DNA of 64,000 nt, taken from assembly GCF_014652375.1 (NCBI RefSeq), contig NZ_BMYR01000003.1, positions 272,468 through 336,467 on the forward strand, written 5' to 3'. Below, piece after piece: positions 1 through 8,271 of the stretch (the first letter of the stretch is position 1; each line of letters opens with the position of its first letter). A program made the position numbers and the translations under genes. The notes under the pieces were generated by a model, which was not told the DNA's origin, searched no databases, and worked only from the letters and a program-made list of their open reading frames with translations. This stretch comes from Alishewanella tabrizica (lineage in GTDB: Bacteria > Pseudomonadota > Gammaproteobacteria > Enterobacterales > Alteromonadaceae).

Positions 1-382
1 TGAGTTCGATCTCGGATGAGGGCAGTTTCACCATTACCACTGAGCCATCACTGAAGTTTTTGCCGGCCATGACATCAATAAGATCTTGCAACGTACCATA
101 GACTTGTTTGGTCCCCGGCAGTTTCATCAGCACTTTTCCAGGCAGTTGCCACAGCCAGTTAAAACTTGGCCAGCGTGAACTGTATCCAATGGCGACACAC
201 ACCAGAACAAAGCCAGCAATAGCCATACCCGGCAAATACCACGCTACGGGGATCACCATTTTCAATACGGGTGTTAATAAGGTTTCAACAGTAAGGAGTA
301 GCCAACGGAGTAATTCAATTGTGATCACCAAGGGCAGAATAATGGCCAAGCCCTTTAATAAACTTTTTACAACAATTTTCAT
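1..382 (-). CDS. DUF502 family membrane protein (C-terminus cut by window edge)
   Basis: The reading frame starts at an ATG at 382 and runs off the left edge, so only about the first 127 residues are visible. The N-terminus is a hydrophobic helix (KSLLKGLAIILPLVITIELL) and a second hydrophobic segment lies at about residues 45-65. After these come a GYSSRWPS stretch and the motif LPGTKQVYGTLQDLIDVM, a pattern typical of DUF502 inner-membrane proteins. The family has no established biochemical role; some members sit beside tRNA synthetase or envelope genes. Assignment rests on the two membrane helices and the conserved P-G-T/K-Q-VY block. Confidence 0.7.
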   Translation of the reverse strand, partial: MKIVVKSLLKGLAIILPLVITIELLRWLLLTVETLLTPVLKMVIPVAWYLPGMAIAGFVLVCVAIGYSSRWPSFNWLWQLPGKVLMKLPGTKQVYGTLQDLIDVMAGKNFSDGSVVMVKLPSSEIEL

Positions 383-619
383 TAAGTGTGAGTCGTATAG
401 CGAAGTTATGTGTCAACAGCATACCAGTTATGTAGCGCGTTTCGCCAGCCAGTATTGTGGAGTGCTATGACGTGGGCAGCGTGACGGTACCATGGTGAGC
501 GGCTCTCGCGTTTTTATAAGTATTCACACAGGCATAATCCGCATCATTTATCCCTATCTAAATGCTTGCTGGCAGTAGATTTACGCGCGAAAATACAGTT
601 GTCCCTTACTGAGGTTTTT

Positions 620-1243
620 ATGGTTAATTTGACATTGCTGGGTGCCTTTATTCCAACCTTTTTGTTTGTATCGATCACTCCTGGGATGTGTATGACGCTC
701 GCCATGACATTAGGAATGAGTCAGGGGGTGCGCCGTACATTCTGGATGATGTGGGGCGAAATGTTGGGCGTAGGGCTAGTGGCGGTGGCCGCGGTGTTGG
801 GGGTGGCGGCACTTATGCTGCAGTTTCCGACGGTATTTCAGTGGTTTAAAATTTTAGGTGCCTGTTATCTTGTGTATGTTGGTGTCCAAATGTGGCGCGC
901 TAAGGGCAAGTTAGCCGTGCCCGAATTGGGTGCTGTTCCGGCACTGATGCCAAAAGCAACATTATTTAGCCAAGGCTTTATTACCGCGGTATCAAACCCT
1001 AAAGGCTGGGCATTTCATATGGCATTATTACCCCCATTTATCGACGCTAAACTGGCGTTTTGGCCGCAGTTATTCGTGCTAGTAACGATTATTCTGGCGT
1101 TAGAGTTTTGCTCAATGTTGGTTTATGCCAGCGGTGGGAAAGCCCTCGCGGCATTACTGCGCCAGCAAAGCAAAGTGCAATGGCTCAATCGTATTGCGGC
1201 CAGTTTAATGTTCGCGGTTGCCCTGTGGATGCTATTAGGTTAA
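620..1243 (+). CDS. LysE/RhtB family amino-acid exporter
   Basis: This 207-residue, very hydrophobic protein has about six predicted membrane helices. The N-terminal block FLFVSITPGMCMTLAMTLGM matches the conserved start of LysE/RhtB transporters (PGP/PGM followed by a small-residue helix), and an internal SNPKGW matches the family's second signature (NPK). Members export amino acids or derivatives such as lysine, threonine or homoserine through the inner membrane by proton antiport; the substrate cannot be told here. An upstream in-frame ATG at 566 exists, but the ATG at 620 is preceded by GAGG and fits the family's N-terminus better. The gene stands alone between a divergent neighbour and pepD. 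Confidence 0.85.
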   Translation: MVNLTLLGAFIPTFLFVSITPGMCMTLAMTLGMSQGVRRTFWMMWGEMLGVGLVAVAAVLGVAALMLQFPTVFQWFKILGACYLVYVGVQMWRAKGKLAVPELGAVPALMPKATLFSQGFITAVSNPKGWAFHMALLPPFIDAKLAFWPQLFVLVTIILALEFCSMLVYASGGKALAALLRQQSKVQWLNRIAASLMFAVALWMLLG

Positions 1244-1385
1244 TTGGCAATAATTTTATACCCCTGTAATGTTTTTTTTACTGTGCTAAAGCAGCATACC
1301 GGCAGGTTCTTTGGCAGGGCTCTTAGCCGATTCAGACATGTGCTACTATCGCGTTATTATTCTATTGTTGTAATCAGGAGTTTTC

Positions 1386-2849
1386 GTGACCGCTATTTCC
1401 AGTTTGTATCCGCAACCTTTATGGCAGTGGTTTGCCCAAATTTGTGCTATTCCGCATCCATCAAAACATGAGCAAGCATTAAGCCAGCATATTCAAGCGT
1501 GGGCGCGTGATAAAGGACTTAACGTACTGGAAGATCACGTTGGTAATTTGATTATCAAAAAACCGGCAACAACCGGTATGGAAAATCGTAAAACCGTGGT
1601 AATTCAAGCTCATTTAGATATGGTGCCGCAAAAAAATGCGGATAAAAAGCATGACTTTACCAAAGATCCTATTGAAGCCTATGTAGACGGTGAGTGGGTA
1701 AAAGCTAATGGCACTACCTTAGGCTCCGATAATGGTATTGGTATGGCATCTGCGTTAGCTATTTTAGGTAGCACAGATATTAAGCACGGGCCGTTAGAAG
1801 TGTTACTTACTGTGGATGAAGAGGCCGGTATGACCGGCGCCTTTGCATTACAACCTGGCGTGCTGGCTGCTGAGATTTTGATTAACACCGATTCTGAACA
1901 AGAAGGTGAGATCTATATGGGCTGCGCAGGCGGGGTAGATGCGCAATTTACAGTGCCCGTCGCATGGCAGCCATTACCAGCCGGACACCAAGCCTATCGT
2001 ATTAGCCTTAGCGGGCTAAAAGGTGGTCACTCCGGTGTAAATATCCATTTAGGCCGCGGTAATGCCAATAAATTATTAGCACGCTTTTTAGTTGATTGCG
2101 CACAAGAGCTTGATGTAAAGCTGAGTGAAATGTCTGGCGGCTCATTACGTAATGCCATTCCGCGCGAAGCCGAGGTGGTGATTACCCTAGCAGCAGACAA
2201 ACGGGCAAGGTTAGAAGAAAAAGTTGCGGCGTTTCAAACCTTGTTACAACACGAGTTGGCTGTCACCGAGCCAAAATTGAAGCTTGATGTCACCGAGACC
2301 ATTCTGCCGGCGCACGTGATGCGCGCAGAATCGCAACAAACACTATTGCAGTTACTTAACGCCTGCCCAAATGGGGTAATGCGGATGAGTGATGAGATAG
2401 CGGGTGTGGTAGAAACGTCGTTAAATTTAGGGGTTATCACCACAGATGGCGATAAAGTACAGGTGTTGTGTTTGATCCGTTCACTGATTGATTCTGGTCG
2501 GGAACAAATCGAATCAATGCTCGCCTCGTTAGCGGCGTTAGCAAAGGTAAATGTAACGTTCAGTGGTGCTTATCCTGGCTGGAAACCCGATCCAAGCTCG
2601 CCAGTTATGGCGATAGTGAAAGAAACCTATCAGGATATTTATCAAAAAGATCCGGTTATTATGGTGATTCATGCCGGCTTGGAATGTGGGTTATTTAAGA
2701 AACCCTATCCGGATATGGATATGGTTTCTATAGGCCCCACTATCCGCTATCCACATGGTCCAGATGAAATGGTCAATATTGAAACGGTTGGTCAATACTG
2801 GCAACTGTTGTTGGCCGTGTTAGAGCGCATTCCGGCAAAGGCGGCATAA
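1386..2849 (+). CDS. pepD: Cytosolic beta-alanyl/aminoacyl-histidine dipeptidase (peptidase D)
   Basis: A 487-residue M20-family metallopeptidase, close to the usual PepD length. It hydrolyses Xaa-His and other dipeptides in the cytoplasm using two metal ions. Visible ligand motifs are QAHLDMVPQ (His/Asp, about residue 80), GSDNGIGMA (bridging Asp), VDEEAGMTGA (catalytic and metal Glu) and INTDSEQEG. The C-terminal part has HAGLECGLF and IRYPHGPDE, carrying the last metal-binding Glu/His. Translation starts at GTG, preceded by CAGGAG eight bases upstream. A strong hairpin follows the stop codon, so the gene is probably monocistronic. Confidence 0.95.
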   Translation: MTAISSLYPQPLWQWFAQICAIPHPSKHEQALSQHIQAWARDKGLNVLEDHVGNLIIKKPATTGMENRKTVVIQAHLDMVPQKNADKKHDFTKDPIEAYVDGEWVKANGTTLGSDNGIGMASALAILGSTDIKHGPLEVLLTVDEEAGMTGAFALQPGVLAAEILINTDSEQEGEIYMGCAGGVDAQFTVPVAWQPLPAGHQAYRISLSGLKGGHSGVNIHLGRGNANKLLARFLVDCAQELDVKLSEMSGGSLRNAIPREAEVVITLAADKRARLEEKVAAFQTLLQHELAVTEPKLKLDVTETILPAHVMRAESQQTLLQLLNACPNGVMRMSDEIAGVVETSLNLGVITTDGDKVQVLCLIRSLIDSGREQIESMLASLAALAKVNVTFSGAYPGWKPDPSSPVMAIVKETYQDIYQKDPVIMVIHAGLECGLFKKPYPDMDMVSIGPTIRYPHGPDEMVNIETVGQYWQLLLAVLERIPAKAA

Positions 2850-2885
2850 CAGCGTATTTGTTGTTTTAACGTCAGCGATAGTGAT

Positions 2886-2911
2886 AAAGGCCTTTGTAAA
2901 AAGGCCTTTTT
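2886..2911 (+). terminator. Rho-independent terminator of pepD
   Basis: A perfect 10-bp inverted repeat (AAAGGCCTTT, loop GTAA, AAAGGCCTTT) followed by further T residues lies 36 bp after the pepD stop. Since the stem is A-rich on its other side too, it may also serve the convergent lipocalin gene. Confidence 0.8.
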
Positions 2912-2940
2912 ATTGGGCTAAAGCCAAGTCCATGACGACG

Positions 2941-3465
2941 TTATTGGCAGGGGCTTAACCAAATCAGTTGTGATACTGCAATACCAATACGCTCTGCCTC
3001 TGCTAAGTAAGGGGCACATTCAGCCGCACTCAATTGGGGTTTGCGTGAAAGCAGCCAAGCGTATTTTAGGTTGGGACCAATGACTAACGCAATTTGATAA
3101 TCGTCATCGAGCATCGCAATATTGTAGCCGCCATAAAAAGGTCCAAAAAACGATACCTTTAAACGGCCCACGTTCTGCTCATCAACAAAGAACGCTTTGC
3201 CTTCAGCGGTTTTCCAACTGTCTTTGCTGGCATCATATCCTTTGTTAATAACCGTAATGCCACCGTCTTCTCGCAGAGTATACTCTGCAGTCACTTGTGT
3301 TAAGCCGCGCTCAAAAGAATGATCCAATCGAGCCACTTCGTGCCACGTGCCTAAATAGCGATTAAGCTCAAAAGGGGTAACGGGATTCACCTTGTCGGGT
3401 ACGCTGGTGCATCCGTTTAACAGCATAAAGCTGATAAAGGCGATAAAAGTGGTAAAAATACGCAT
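2941..3465 (-). CDS. blc: Outer-membrane lipoprotein, bacterial lipocalin
   Basis: The 174-residue product begins with a signal peptide ending in a lipobox (LLNGC, Cys19), so it should be lipidated and placed in the outer membrane. The lipocalin signature follows: YLGTWHEVARLDHSFERG, with the invariant GTW and the Blc-type LDHSFERGL. Later conserved strands include ADNxx-like GRLKVSFFGPFYGGY and LVIGPNLKYAWLLSRKPQ. Blc proteins bind lysophospholipids or fatty acids and are linked to membrane stress and repair. The gene is monocistronic, convergent to pepD and divergent from the DUF2237 gene. Confidence 0.92.
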   Translation of the reverse strand: MRIFTTFIAFISFMLLNGCTSVPDKVNPVTPFELNRYLGTWHEVARLDHSFERGLTQVTAEYTLREDGGITVINKGYDASKDSWKTAEGKAFFVDEQNVGRLKVSFFGPFYGGYNIAMLDDDYQIALVIGPNLKYAWLLSRKPQLSAAECAPYLAEAERIGIAVSQLIWLSPCQ

Positions 3466-3541
3466 AAAACTATCCTAGTTAGCAATCGGTTTTGTCAGTG
3501 TATACGTTTAAGCAGAGTAGAAGTTTAAAAGGATCATGAGC

Positions 3542-3907
3542 ATGGAGAAGAATATACTAGGCGGTGACTTGGTGGCATGTTGTTTTGCACCTAAAACGGG
3601 TTTTTTTCGTGACGGCTATTGCCGTACTTCGGGGGCGGACACCGGTAGTCATGTACTGTGTGCGGCAATTACAGACGATTTTTTGGAGTATACCCTTAAG
3701 CGTGGCAATGACTTGATCACGCCCAAGCCTGAATGGAATTTCCCGGGGTTGAAGGCCGGTGACTTTTGGTGCCTTTGCGCCCTGCGTTGGCTTGAAGCGG
3801 AGCAAGCAGGTGCCGCGCCTTTGCTCAAGTTGTCTGCCTGTCATGAACGTGCACTGACTTTTGCGCCTTTATCCTTATATCAAGCTTATGCTGTGGCAGA
3901 GGAGTGA
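3542..3907 (+). CDS. DUF2237 family protein
   Basis: A 121-residue protein with NILGGDLVACCFAPKTGFFR at the start and TGSHVLCAAITDDFLEYT, GNDLITP, FPGLKAGDFWCLCALRW further on; these blocks define DUF2237. The family has no experimentally assigned function. Its conserved Cys, His and Trp residues could bind a ligand or metal, but this is a guess. An ATG at 3536 is possible, yet the AAAGGA element lies only two bases before it and eight before the ATG at 3542, so the latter is preferred. The TIGR03643 gene follows after six bases and is probably cotranscribed. Confidence 0.85.
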   Translation: MEKNILGGDLVACCFAPKTGFFRDGYCRTSGADTGSHVLCAAITDDFLEYTLKRGNDLITPKPEWNFPGLKAGDFWCLCALRWLEAEQAGAAPLLKLSACHERALTFAPLSLYQAYAVAEE

Positions 3908-3913
3908 TTAAGC

Positions 3914-4165
3914 GTGTCTGAATTTAATGAAGAGCAACGCTCACGTATTATTGAAATGGCGTGGGAAGATCGCACCCCTTTTGAAGCCATAGAGCGGTTA
4001 TTTGGTATAAATGAAAGTGCCGTGATTAAACTCATGCGCAGTGAATTAAAAGCCAGCAGTTTTAGGCTTTGGCGAGCGCGGGTAACAGGCCGTAAAACGA
4101 AACATTTAAAACTCCGCCATCCAGATATCGATCGCGCGTATTGCCCCACGCAATACAAACGTTGA
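3914..4165 (+). CDS. TIGR03643 family protein (DUF2805)
   Basis: This 83-residue basic protein contains RSRIIEMAWEDRTPFEAIE, GINESAVIKLMRSELK, FRLWRARVTGRKTKH and a Pro/Tyr-rich end. The blocks match the small conserved family TIGR03643/DUF2805 found in marine gammaproteobacteria and Bacteroidetes. The N-terminal half looks like a helix-turn-helix (I-E-R-L-F-G-I-N-E-S-A-V), so nucleic-acid binding is plausible, but no function is established. Translation starts at GTG, preceded by GAGGAG. It probably forms a two-gene unit with DUF2237 and is followed by a hairpin terminator. Confidence 0.85.
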   Translation: MSEFNEEQRSRIIEMAWEDRTPFEAIERLFGINESAVIKLMRSELKASSFRLWRARVTGRKTKHLKLRHPDIDRAYCPTQYKR

Positions 4166-4176
4166 GGCAAGCGAAG

Positions 4177-4220
4177 GGCACCCTACTAAGATATGTTACT
4201 CATGCAGGGTGCCAATTTTT
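4177..4220 (+). terminator. Terminator after the DUF2237-TIGR03643 pair
   Basis: Stem GGCACCCT (4177-4184) pairs with AGGGTGCC (4206-4213) across a 21-nt loop and is followed by AATTTTTG. The long loop lowers certainty. Confidence 0.6.
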
Positions 4221-4329
4221 GTATTAGTATTTGGACCTAGTTTTTGGTATTAGTTGCTTGTACTGGGATATGTGTCCAACGCGTTCTAGTGTAAGCGCTT
4301 AAATTGCTAACAACATCCGTTAACAAAGC

Positions 4330-4359
4330 AAACGCCACCTCTTAATTGATGTGGCGTTT
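4330..4359 (-). terminator. Terminator of the S9 peptidase gene
   Basis: A perfect 9-bp inverted repeat AAACGCCAC / GTGGCGTTT with a 12-nt loop lies just past the stop of the minus-strand S9 peptidase. T residues flank the stem on both strands, so it may work bidirectionally. Confidence 0.7.
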
Positions 4360-4366
4360 ATTGTTA

Positions 4367-6415
4367 TTACTCGGCGTCTTTTTTATAGCGCTTAAACCAC
4401 GCTAATGCATATTCTACTTTTGCAATCATCCATGATGGACGATTGGTTACGCCATGATAAGCATCAGGCACTCTTACCATCGCCGTGTCGACCTTTTGCA
4501 GTTTAAGTGCCTGGTAATACTGCTCAGTCTCTGCCATTGGGGTACGGCGGTCTTTTTCACCGGTAAAGAGTAGTACCGGGGTGCTAACATTACCCACTAA
4601 CGACAATGGTGAACGTTGCCAATAATGTGCCTGATGCTCCCACGGTGTGCCCGGGAATTGGTTTTGAATTTGCCCGACATAACTATCGGCTGCCAGCACT
4701 TTTGAGGTCCAGTTAACGACTGGATTCGTGGCGGCAGCAGCATTGAAACGCTTGGTTAACCCCACCGCATATAAACTACCAATACCGCCAGCCGAACCGC
4801 CGGCAATAAACAGGTTGTTTTCATCAATAAAGCCTTTTGCCAGCATCGCATCAACGCCTGACATATGATCCTTAAAATCATGCTCGGACGCATAGTTATA
4901 GTGCAGCAACATCGCAAAACGCTCGCCATAGCTGGTACTGCCACGGTAGTTGTTATAAAGCACAACATAGCCTTCTGCAGCATAGCGCTGCAGCTCAGCC
5001 GCAAACTGCGGGCCATAGGCTAAATGCGGGCCGCCGTGGATCTCCAAAATAAGCGGGTATTTTTTTGTGGGATCAAAATCAGGGGGGGTAATGTACCAAG
5101 CATGGATCTCTTCATTACCCGCCGTTGAGGTATAGCGAATTTCATGCACCTCGCCCAGTTTACGCTGATCCAAGAGACCACTATTAAGAGACGTTAAGGT
5201 ACGGCTACGTTTATTGCTGTATACGGCAACGTCAGCCGGACGTTGACTCGTCCCTTGCGTATACGCCAAGGTGCCATTTTCCGCGACGCTATACATACCG
5301 CTTAGATAAGGACGACCCAATGAGGTGCCGCCTAAATCATCAACGAGATCTGTGCGTCGATCGCGAGTGGTAATTTGCGCAACTTTGGTTTTGCCTTGAT
5401 CAGCATATTGAAACACCAGTGTGCTGTTATTTACCCAGCTGGGGCTCTCAACACTACGATCCAAGTCCGCAGCTAGTGCTGATATCTCGCCTGACGCCAG
5501 TGACAACAATTTCAGTTTACTATTGCTGTAGGAGACTGCCGCTGGACTGGTAAAGGTAAAGGCCACGGTTTTGCCATCCGGTGAGAGCGTAGGTTCACTC
5601 TCTTGACCATCAAGCTGGGTAAGTTGGGTTAATTGCTGACCATTAATACTCACTTGGTAGAGGTCGGCTTGGTTAGGTTGATATTCCCACTCTGCATGGC
5701 GGTTAGCAGAAAAAATCAGCGCTTGACTATCCTGTGTCCAAACTAATGGCCCTCGATGCGCATAAGGCCCGTCGGTCAGTTGCTGTTCAATGCCGCCTTC
5801 CGCAGGCACAATAAACAGTTGGTTATATGCTGAACGCATTACACCGCGACCATCGGCCTGATAATAGGTGCGTTCCACCACAATTGGGCTCGCTGACCAA
5901 TTGGCGCCGGCCGGTTTTTTCGGTTGATACACACTTTTAGCAAAGTCGGTAGTGGCCGCAGTCACTTCGGCACTAAAGGCGATATGTTTGCCGTTGGGTG
6001 ACCAGCTAAGTTGCCCAGGACGCCATTGCGTTTGGCTTATTGCTGCCGTTTTTTGCTCTTTTAGCCAGTGCACATAAATTTGTGAGCTACCATCACGATC
6101 AGACACAAAGGCAATACGATTGTTATCGGGTGCCCAACGCGGTTGGCTGTAACTAAACTTATCTGCAAACAAAGGATAATGCTGGCCAGTTGCCACTTCA
6201 ATGAGCCACAAACTGCTTTGCGTGCGGTCGGTCATAATGTCGTTTTGTTGGCGAACATACACAATATGTTTACCATCAGGCGAAATTTGCACATCATTCG
6301 TCGCCGCCAGTTTAAAAATATCATCCGCCTGAAAGGGCGTCGTAACAGAGGCCGCGTGCAGCAGAGGGCTAAAGCCCATAACAGCAGCGAGCGCGCCAAG
6401 AGCCAGAAATTTCAT
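4367..6415 (-). CDS. Secreted S9 family prolyl oligopeptidase-like serine peptidase
   Basis: A 682-residue protein with a signal peptide (MKFLALGALAAVMGFSPLLH, predicted cleavage near AHA/AS), so it probably acts in the periplasm. The N-terminal two thirds contain WD40/TolB-like propeller repeats (ISPDGKHIVYVRQ, WAPDNNRIAFVSDRDG, WSPNGKHIAFSAE, LSPDGKTVAF). The C-terminal alpha/beta-hydrolase domain has LILEIHGGPH (oxyanion region), the nucleophile elbow AGGSAGG (Ser near residue 540), GEKDRRTP (Asp near 620) and AYHGV (His near 652). This is the acylaminoacyl-peptidase/dipeptidyl-peptidase branch of S9, which trims short peptides. The start has a GAGG Shine-Dalgarno. It is monocistronic. Confidence 0.93.
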   Translation of the reverse strand: MKFLALGALAAVMGFSPLLHAASVTTPFQADDIFKLAATNDVQISPDGKHIVYVRQQNDIMTDRTQSSLWLIEVATGQHYPLFADKFSYSQPRWAPDNNRIAFVSDRDGSSQIYVHWLKEQKTAAISQTQWRPGQLSWSPNGKHIAFSAEVTAATTDFAKSVYQPKKPAGANWSASPIVVERTYYQADGRGVMRSAYNQLFIVPAEGGIEQQLTDGPYAHRGPLVWTQDSQALIFSANRHAEWEYQPNQADLYQVSINGQQLTQLTQLDGQESEPTLSPDGKTVAFTFTSPAAVSYSNSKLKLLSLASGEISALAADLDRSVESPSWVNNSTLVFQYADQGKTKVAQITTRDRRTDLVDDLGGTSLGRPYLSGMYSVAENGTLAYTQGTSQRPADVAVYSNKRSRTLTSLNSGLLDQRKLGEVHEIRYTSTAGNEEIHAWYITPPDFDPTKKYPLILEIHGGPHLAYGPQFAAELQRYAAEGYVVLYNNYRGSTSYGERFAMLLHYNYASEHDFKDHMSGVDAMLAKGFIDENNLFIAGGSAGGIGSLYAVGLTKRFNAAAATNPVVNWTSKVLAADSYVGQIQNQFPGTPWEHQAHYWQRSPLSLVGNVSTPVLLFTGEKDRRTPMAETEQYYQALKLQKVDTAMVRVPDAYHGVTNRPSWMIAKVEYALAWFKRYKKDAE

Positions 6416-6582
6416 AATGCCTCATGTGGTTAAATAAAATGCGTCTTAACTTAGCGTGTTGCGGCTTTAATACAAATGGCTTTTAGTCAAAGAGGCAGAT
6501 TTTTAGGATAATCGCACCGTTTAACAGCACGTTATGTTTGGTACGTTACTCTTTTAAATGCGAATAAGAAAAACACTGTGTC

Positions 6583-6623
6583 GCAACTTCCATCGAATAT
6601 TGAGAATATTGTTAGGAAGTTGC
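6583..6623. repeat. Compound palindrome between two minus-strand genes
   Basis: The outer arms GCAACTTCC (6583-6591) and GGAAGTTGC (6615-6623) pair perfectly; inside, AATATT-GAG-AATATT forms a second inverted repeat. It lies downstream of the DHH phosphoesterase gene and upstream of the S9 peptidase. No T-run follows on either strand, so it is not a textbook terminator. It could be a transcript-stabilising hairpin or a protein-binding site. Confidence 0.5.
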
Positions 6624-6650
6624 ATAACAGCTTTAGGGTGTTAGGTGTGT

Positions 6651-7583
6651 TTAGCCATCGTTACGGATGGTGCTAATCAGTTCTTGCAAGACCGTTTCGG
6701 CTTGTTCTGTCGCAATCTGGCAAGTCCCCGCATTTAAATGGCCGCCACCGCCATATTTTAAACAGAGTTCGCCCACATTGGTTTTTGAGCTGCGATTAGT
6801 AATAGACTTACCAACGGCATACACCACATTTTGTTGTTTTAAGCCCCACATTTTATGAATAGAAATATTACAATCGGGGAACATGGCATAAATAACAAAG
6901 CGGTTAGTGGCGTAAATAGTCTCTTCGGCGGTAAGATCTAATACCACTAAATTACCATGCACGGTGCTACACCGTTCAATTTGTGCTTTCGCCAAGGTGT
7001 TATGTTCGTGGTAAAGTGCCACGCGTTCCGCCACATCTTCCATCGCCAGAATTTGCGCAATTGAGTGATCTTTACAGGCATCAATTAACTTCATCATTAA
7101 TTGATAATTTGAAATTTTAAAGTCACGGAAACGGCCAAGCCCGGTGCGCGCATCCATAATAAAATTCAATAGTACCCAATCTGTAGGATTGAGGATCTCA
7201 TCTTTGGAGAATTGCGCCGAGTCACCTTTATCCACTGCATCCATCATGTCTGTAGAGATTTTGGGGAACTTGGCTGCGCCACCATAATAATCGTAAACTA
7301 CGCGAGCAGCTGAGGGCGCGTTGGCATCAATAATATGATTTTTAATATCGCCGCTGTTACGAACCGTTTCACTCAGATGATGATCAAACGCGATATGACA
7401 GCCTGCAACATAGGGCAGGTTGGTGGTAATGTCGTTTTCGGTAATAGCAATTTTGCCATCCTGCATATCTTTCGGATGCACAAATAAAATGTCATCGATT
7501 AAATCGAGATCTTTTAACAATACGGCACACACTAGCCCATCAAAGTCGCTGCGTGTGACAAGCCTAAATTTATGGTTGCTCAT
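6651..7583 (-). CDS. DHH family phosphoesterase (exopolyphosphatase-like)
   Basis: The 310-residue protein begins with FRLVTRSDFDGLVCAVLL, the first DHH motif (metal-binding Asp residues in DFDG). It also carries HIAFDHHLSET, the eponymous DHH motif, and ends with the DHHA1 glycine-rich substrate loop KYGGGGHLNAGTCQI. These features place it in the DHH/DHHA1 phosphoesterase superfamily, which hydrolyses phosphodiester or pyrophosphate bonds with manganese. Vibrio and Alteromonas homologues are often labelled exopolyphosphatase-related, but nanoRNase, pAp or cyclic-dinucleotide activity is equally possible. It should be cytoplasmic and appears monocistronic. Confidence 0.88.
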   Translation of the reverse strand: MSNHKFRLVTRSDFDGLVCAVLLKDLDLIDDILFVHPKDMQDGKIAITENDITTNLPYVAGCHIAFDHHLSETVRNSGDIKNHIIDANAPSAARVVYDYYGGAAKFPKISTDMMDAVDKGDSAQFSKDEILNPTDWVLLNFIMDARTGLGRFRDFKISNYQLMMKLIDACKDHSIAQILAMEDVAERVALYHEHNTLAKAQIERCSTVHGNLVVLDLTAEETIYATNRFVIYAMFPDCNISIHKMWGLKQQNVVYAVGKSITNRSSKTNVGELCLKYGGGGHLNAGTCQIATEQAETVLQELISTIRNDG

Positions 7584-7729
7584 AAGGGATCCACTGCTGG
7601 TTTATTGTTATGTATCGAGTGTAACAGTTTAATAAAAATTTTAAATGCGCATTAGCGTGTATTTTTAGCCCGCTATCTAGGCTAGCGTTCATGTTTAAAA
7701 CAACAGATTTAGATAGCACAAGGGTGTTA

Positions 7730-8038
7730 TCAACGATTTAAAAACAATAAAAGTAGCGACCCAACAAGTATACCCGTCAGAAAGGTAGCAACAGGTACCC
7801 AAATCGGCACACCATATTGCCTTGCTTGATGCTCAGTTACAGGGTCTTCTTGCAGTAGCTGTTGCCGTTCTATGCCAAAGGCCACGGCGAGCGCTTTGCT
7901 CGTCTCTAATGACGCAATGCCATGTAATTCAACCCGTTGAATGGTTCTAAGACTGAGATTACATATATCGGCCAGTTGCTGTTGCGTCCAGCCTTTCTCG
8001 GCGCGTAGTTGGCGTATCAACGTGGTATTTAACTGCAT
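7730..8038 (-). CDS. XRE-type helix-turn-helix protein with C-terminal membrane anchor
   Basis: A 102-residue protein. Residues 5-60 form an XRE/Cro helix-turn-helix (LRAEKGWTQQQLADICNLS, LRTIQRVE, FGIERQQLL). After a short linker, residues 78-100 form a single hydrophobic helix (VPVATFLTGILVGSLLLLFL), so the regulator is probably tethered to the inner membrane with its DNA-binding domain in the cytoplasm. Comparable small HTH-TM proteins occur widely in marine gammaproteobacteria, with unknown targets. A possible very small membrane-protein frame ends three bases upstream of its start. Confidence 0.8.
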   Translation of the reverse strand: MQLNTTLIRQLRAEKGWTQQQLADICNLSLRTIQRVELHGIASLETSKALAVAFGIERQQLLQEDPVTEHQARQYGVPIWVPVATFLTGILVGSLLLLFLNR

Positions 8039-8041
8039 AGT

Positions 8042-8155
8042 TTACCCCTTAAAAAAGGTTGCTAAGCTAAAACCCACAAAAGCGCCGAAGGCACCACATA
8101 CGGCTAGGACTAGAAGAAAAGACGTCACACGCTGCCAATGCGGTACATCTACTAT
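8042..8155 (-). CDS. Possible small membrane protein upstream of the XRE gene
   Basis: An open frame without ATG ends at a TAA three bases before the XRE start. The only conventional start in frame is a GTG at 8128 giving 28 residues (VTSFLLVLAVCGAFGAFVGF then SLATFFKG). The frame stays open to 8155 (ATA), adding VDVPHWQR, which looks protein-like. The product would be one hydrophobic helix with a basic end. No clear Shine-Dalgarno is seen for either start. It may be a real small protein cotranscribed with the regulator, or a chance frame. Confidence 0.3.
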   Translation of the reverse strand: MVDVPHWQRVTSFLLVLAVCGAFGAFVGFSLATFFKG

Positions 8156-8271
8156 AAAGTGCTATAGATAATTTATCTCAGCAAATTGCCGCTTGGTAGG
8201 ATTTTTGCTGCTGCGACCTTCATGCCTGTGCTAGGGTAAACACTAAAAAATAACCAGAATAAGTGCTTGCT

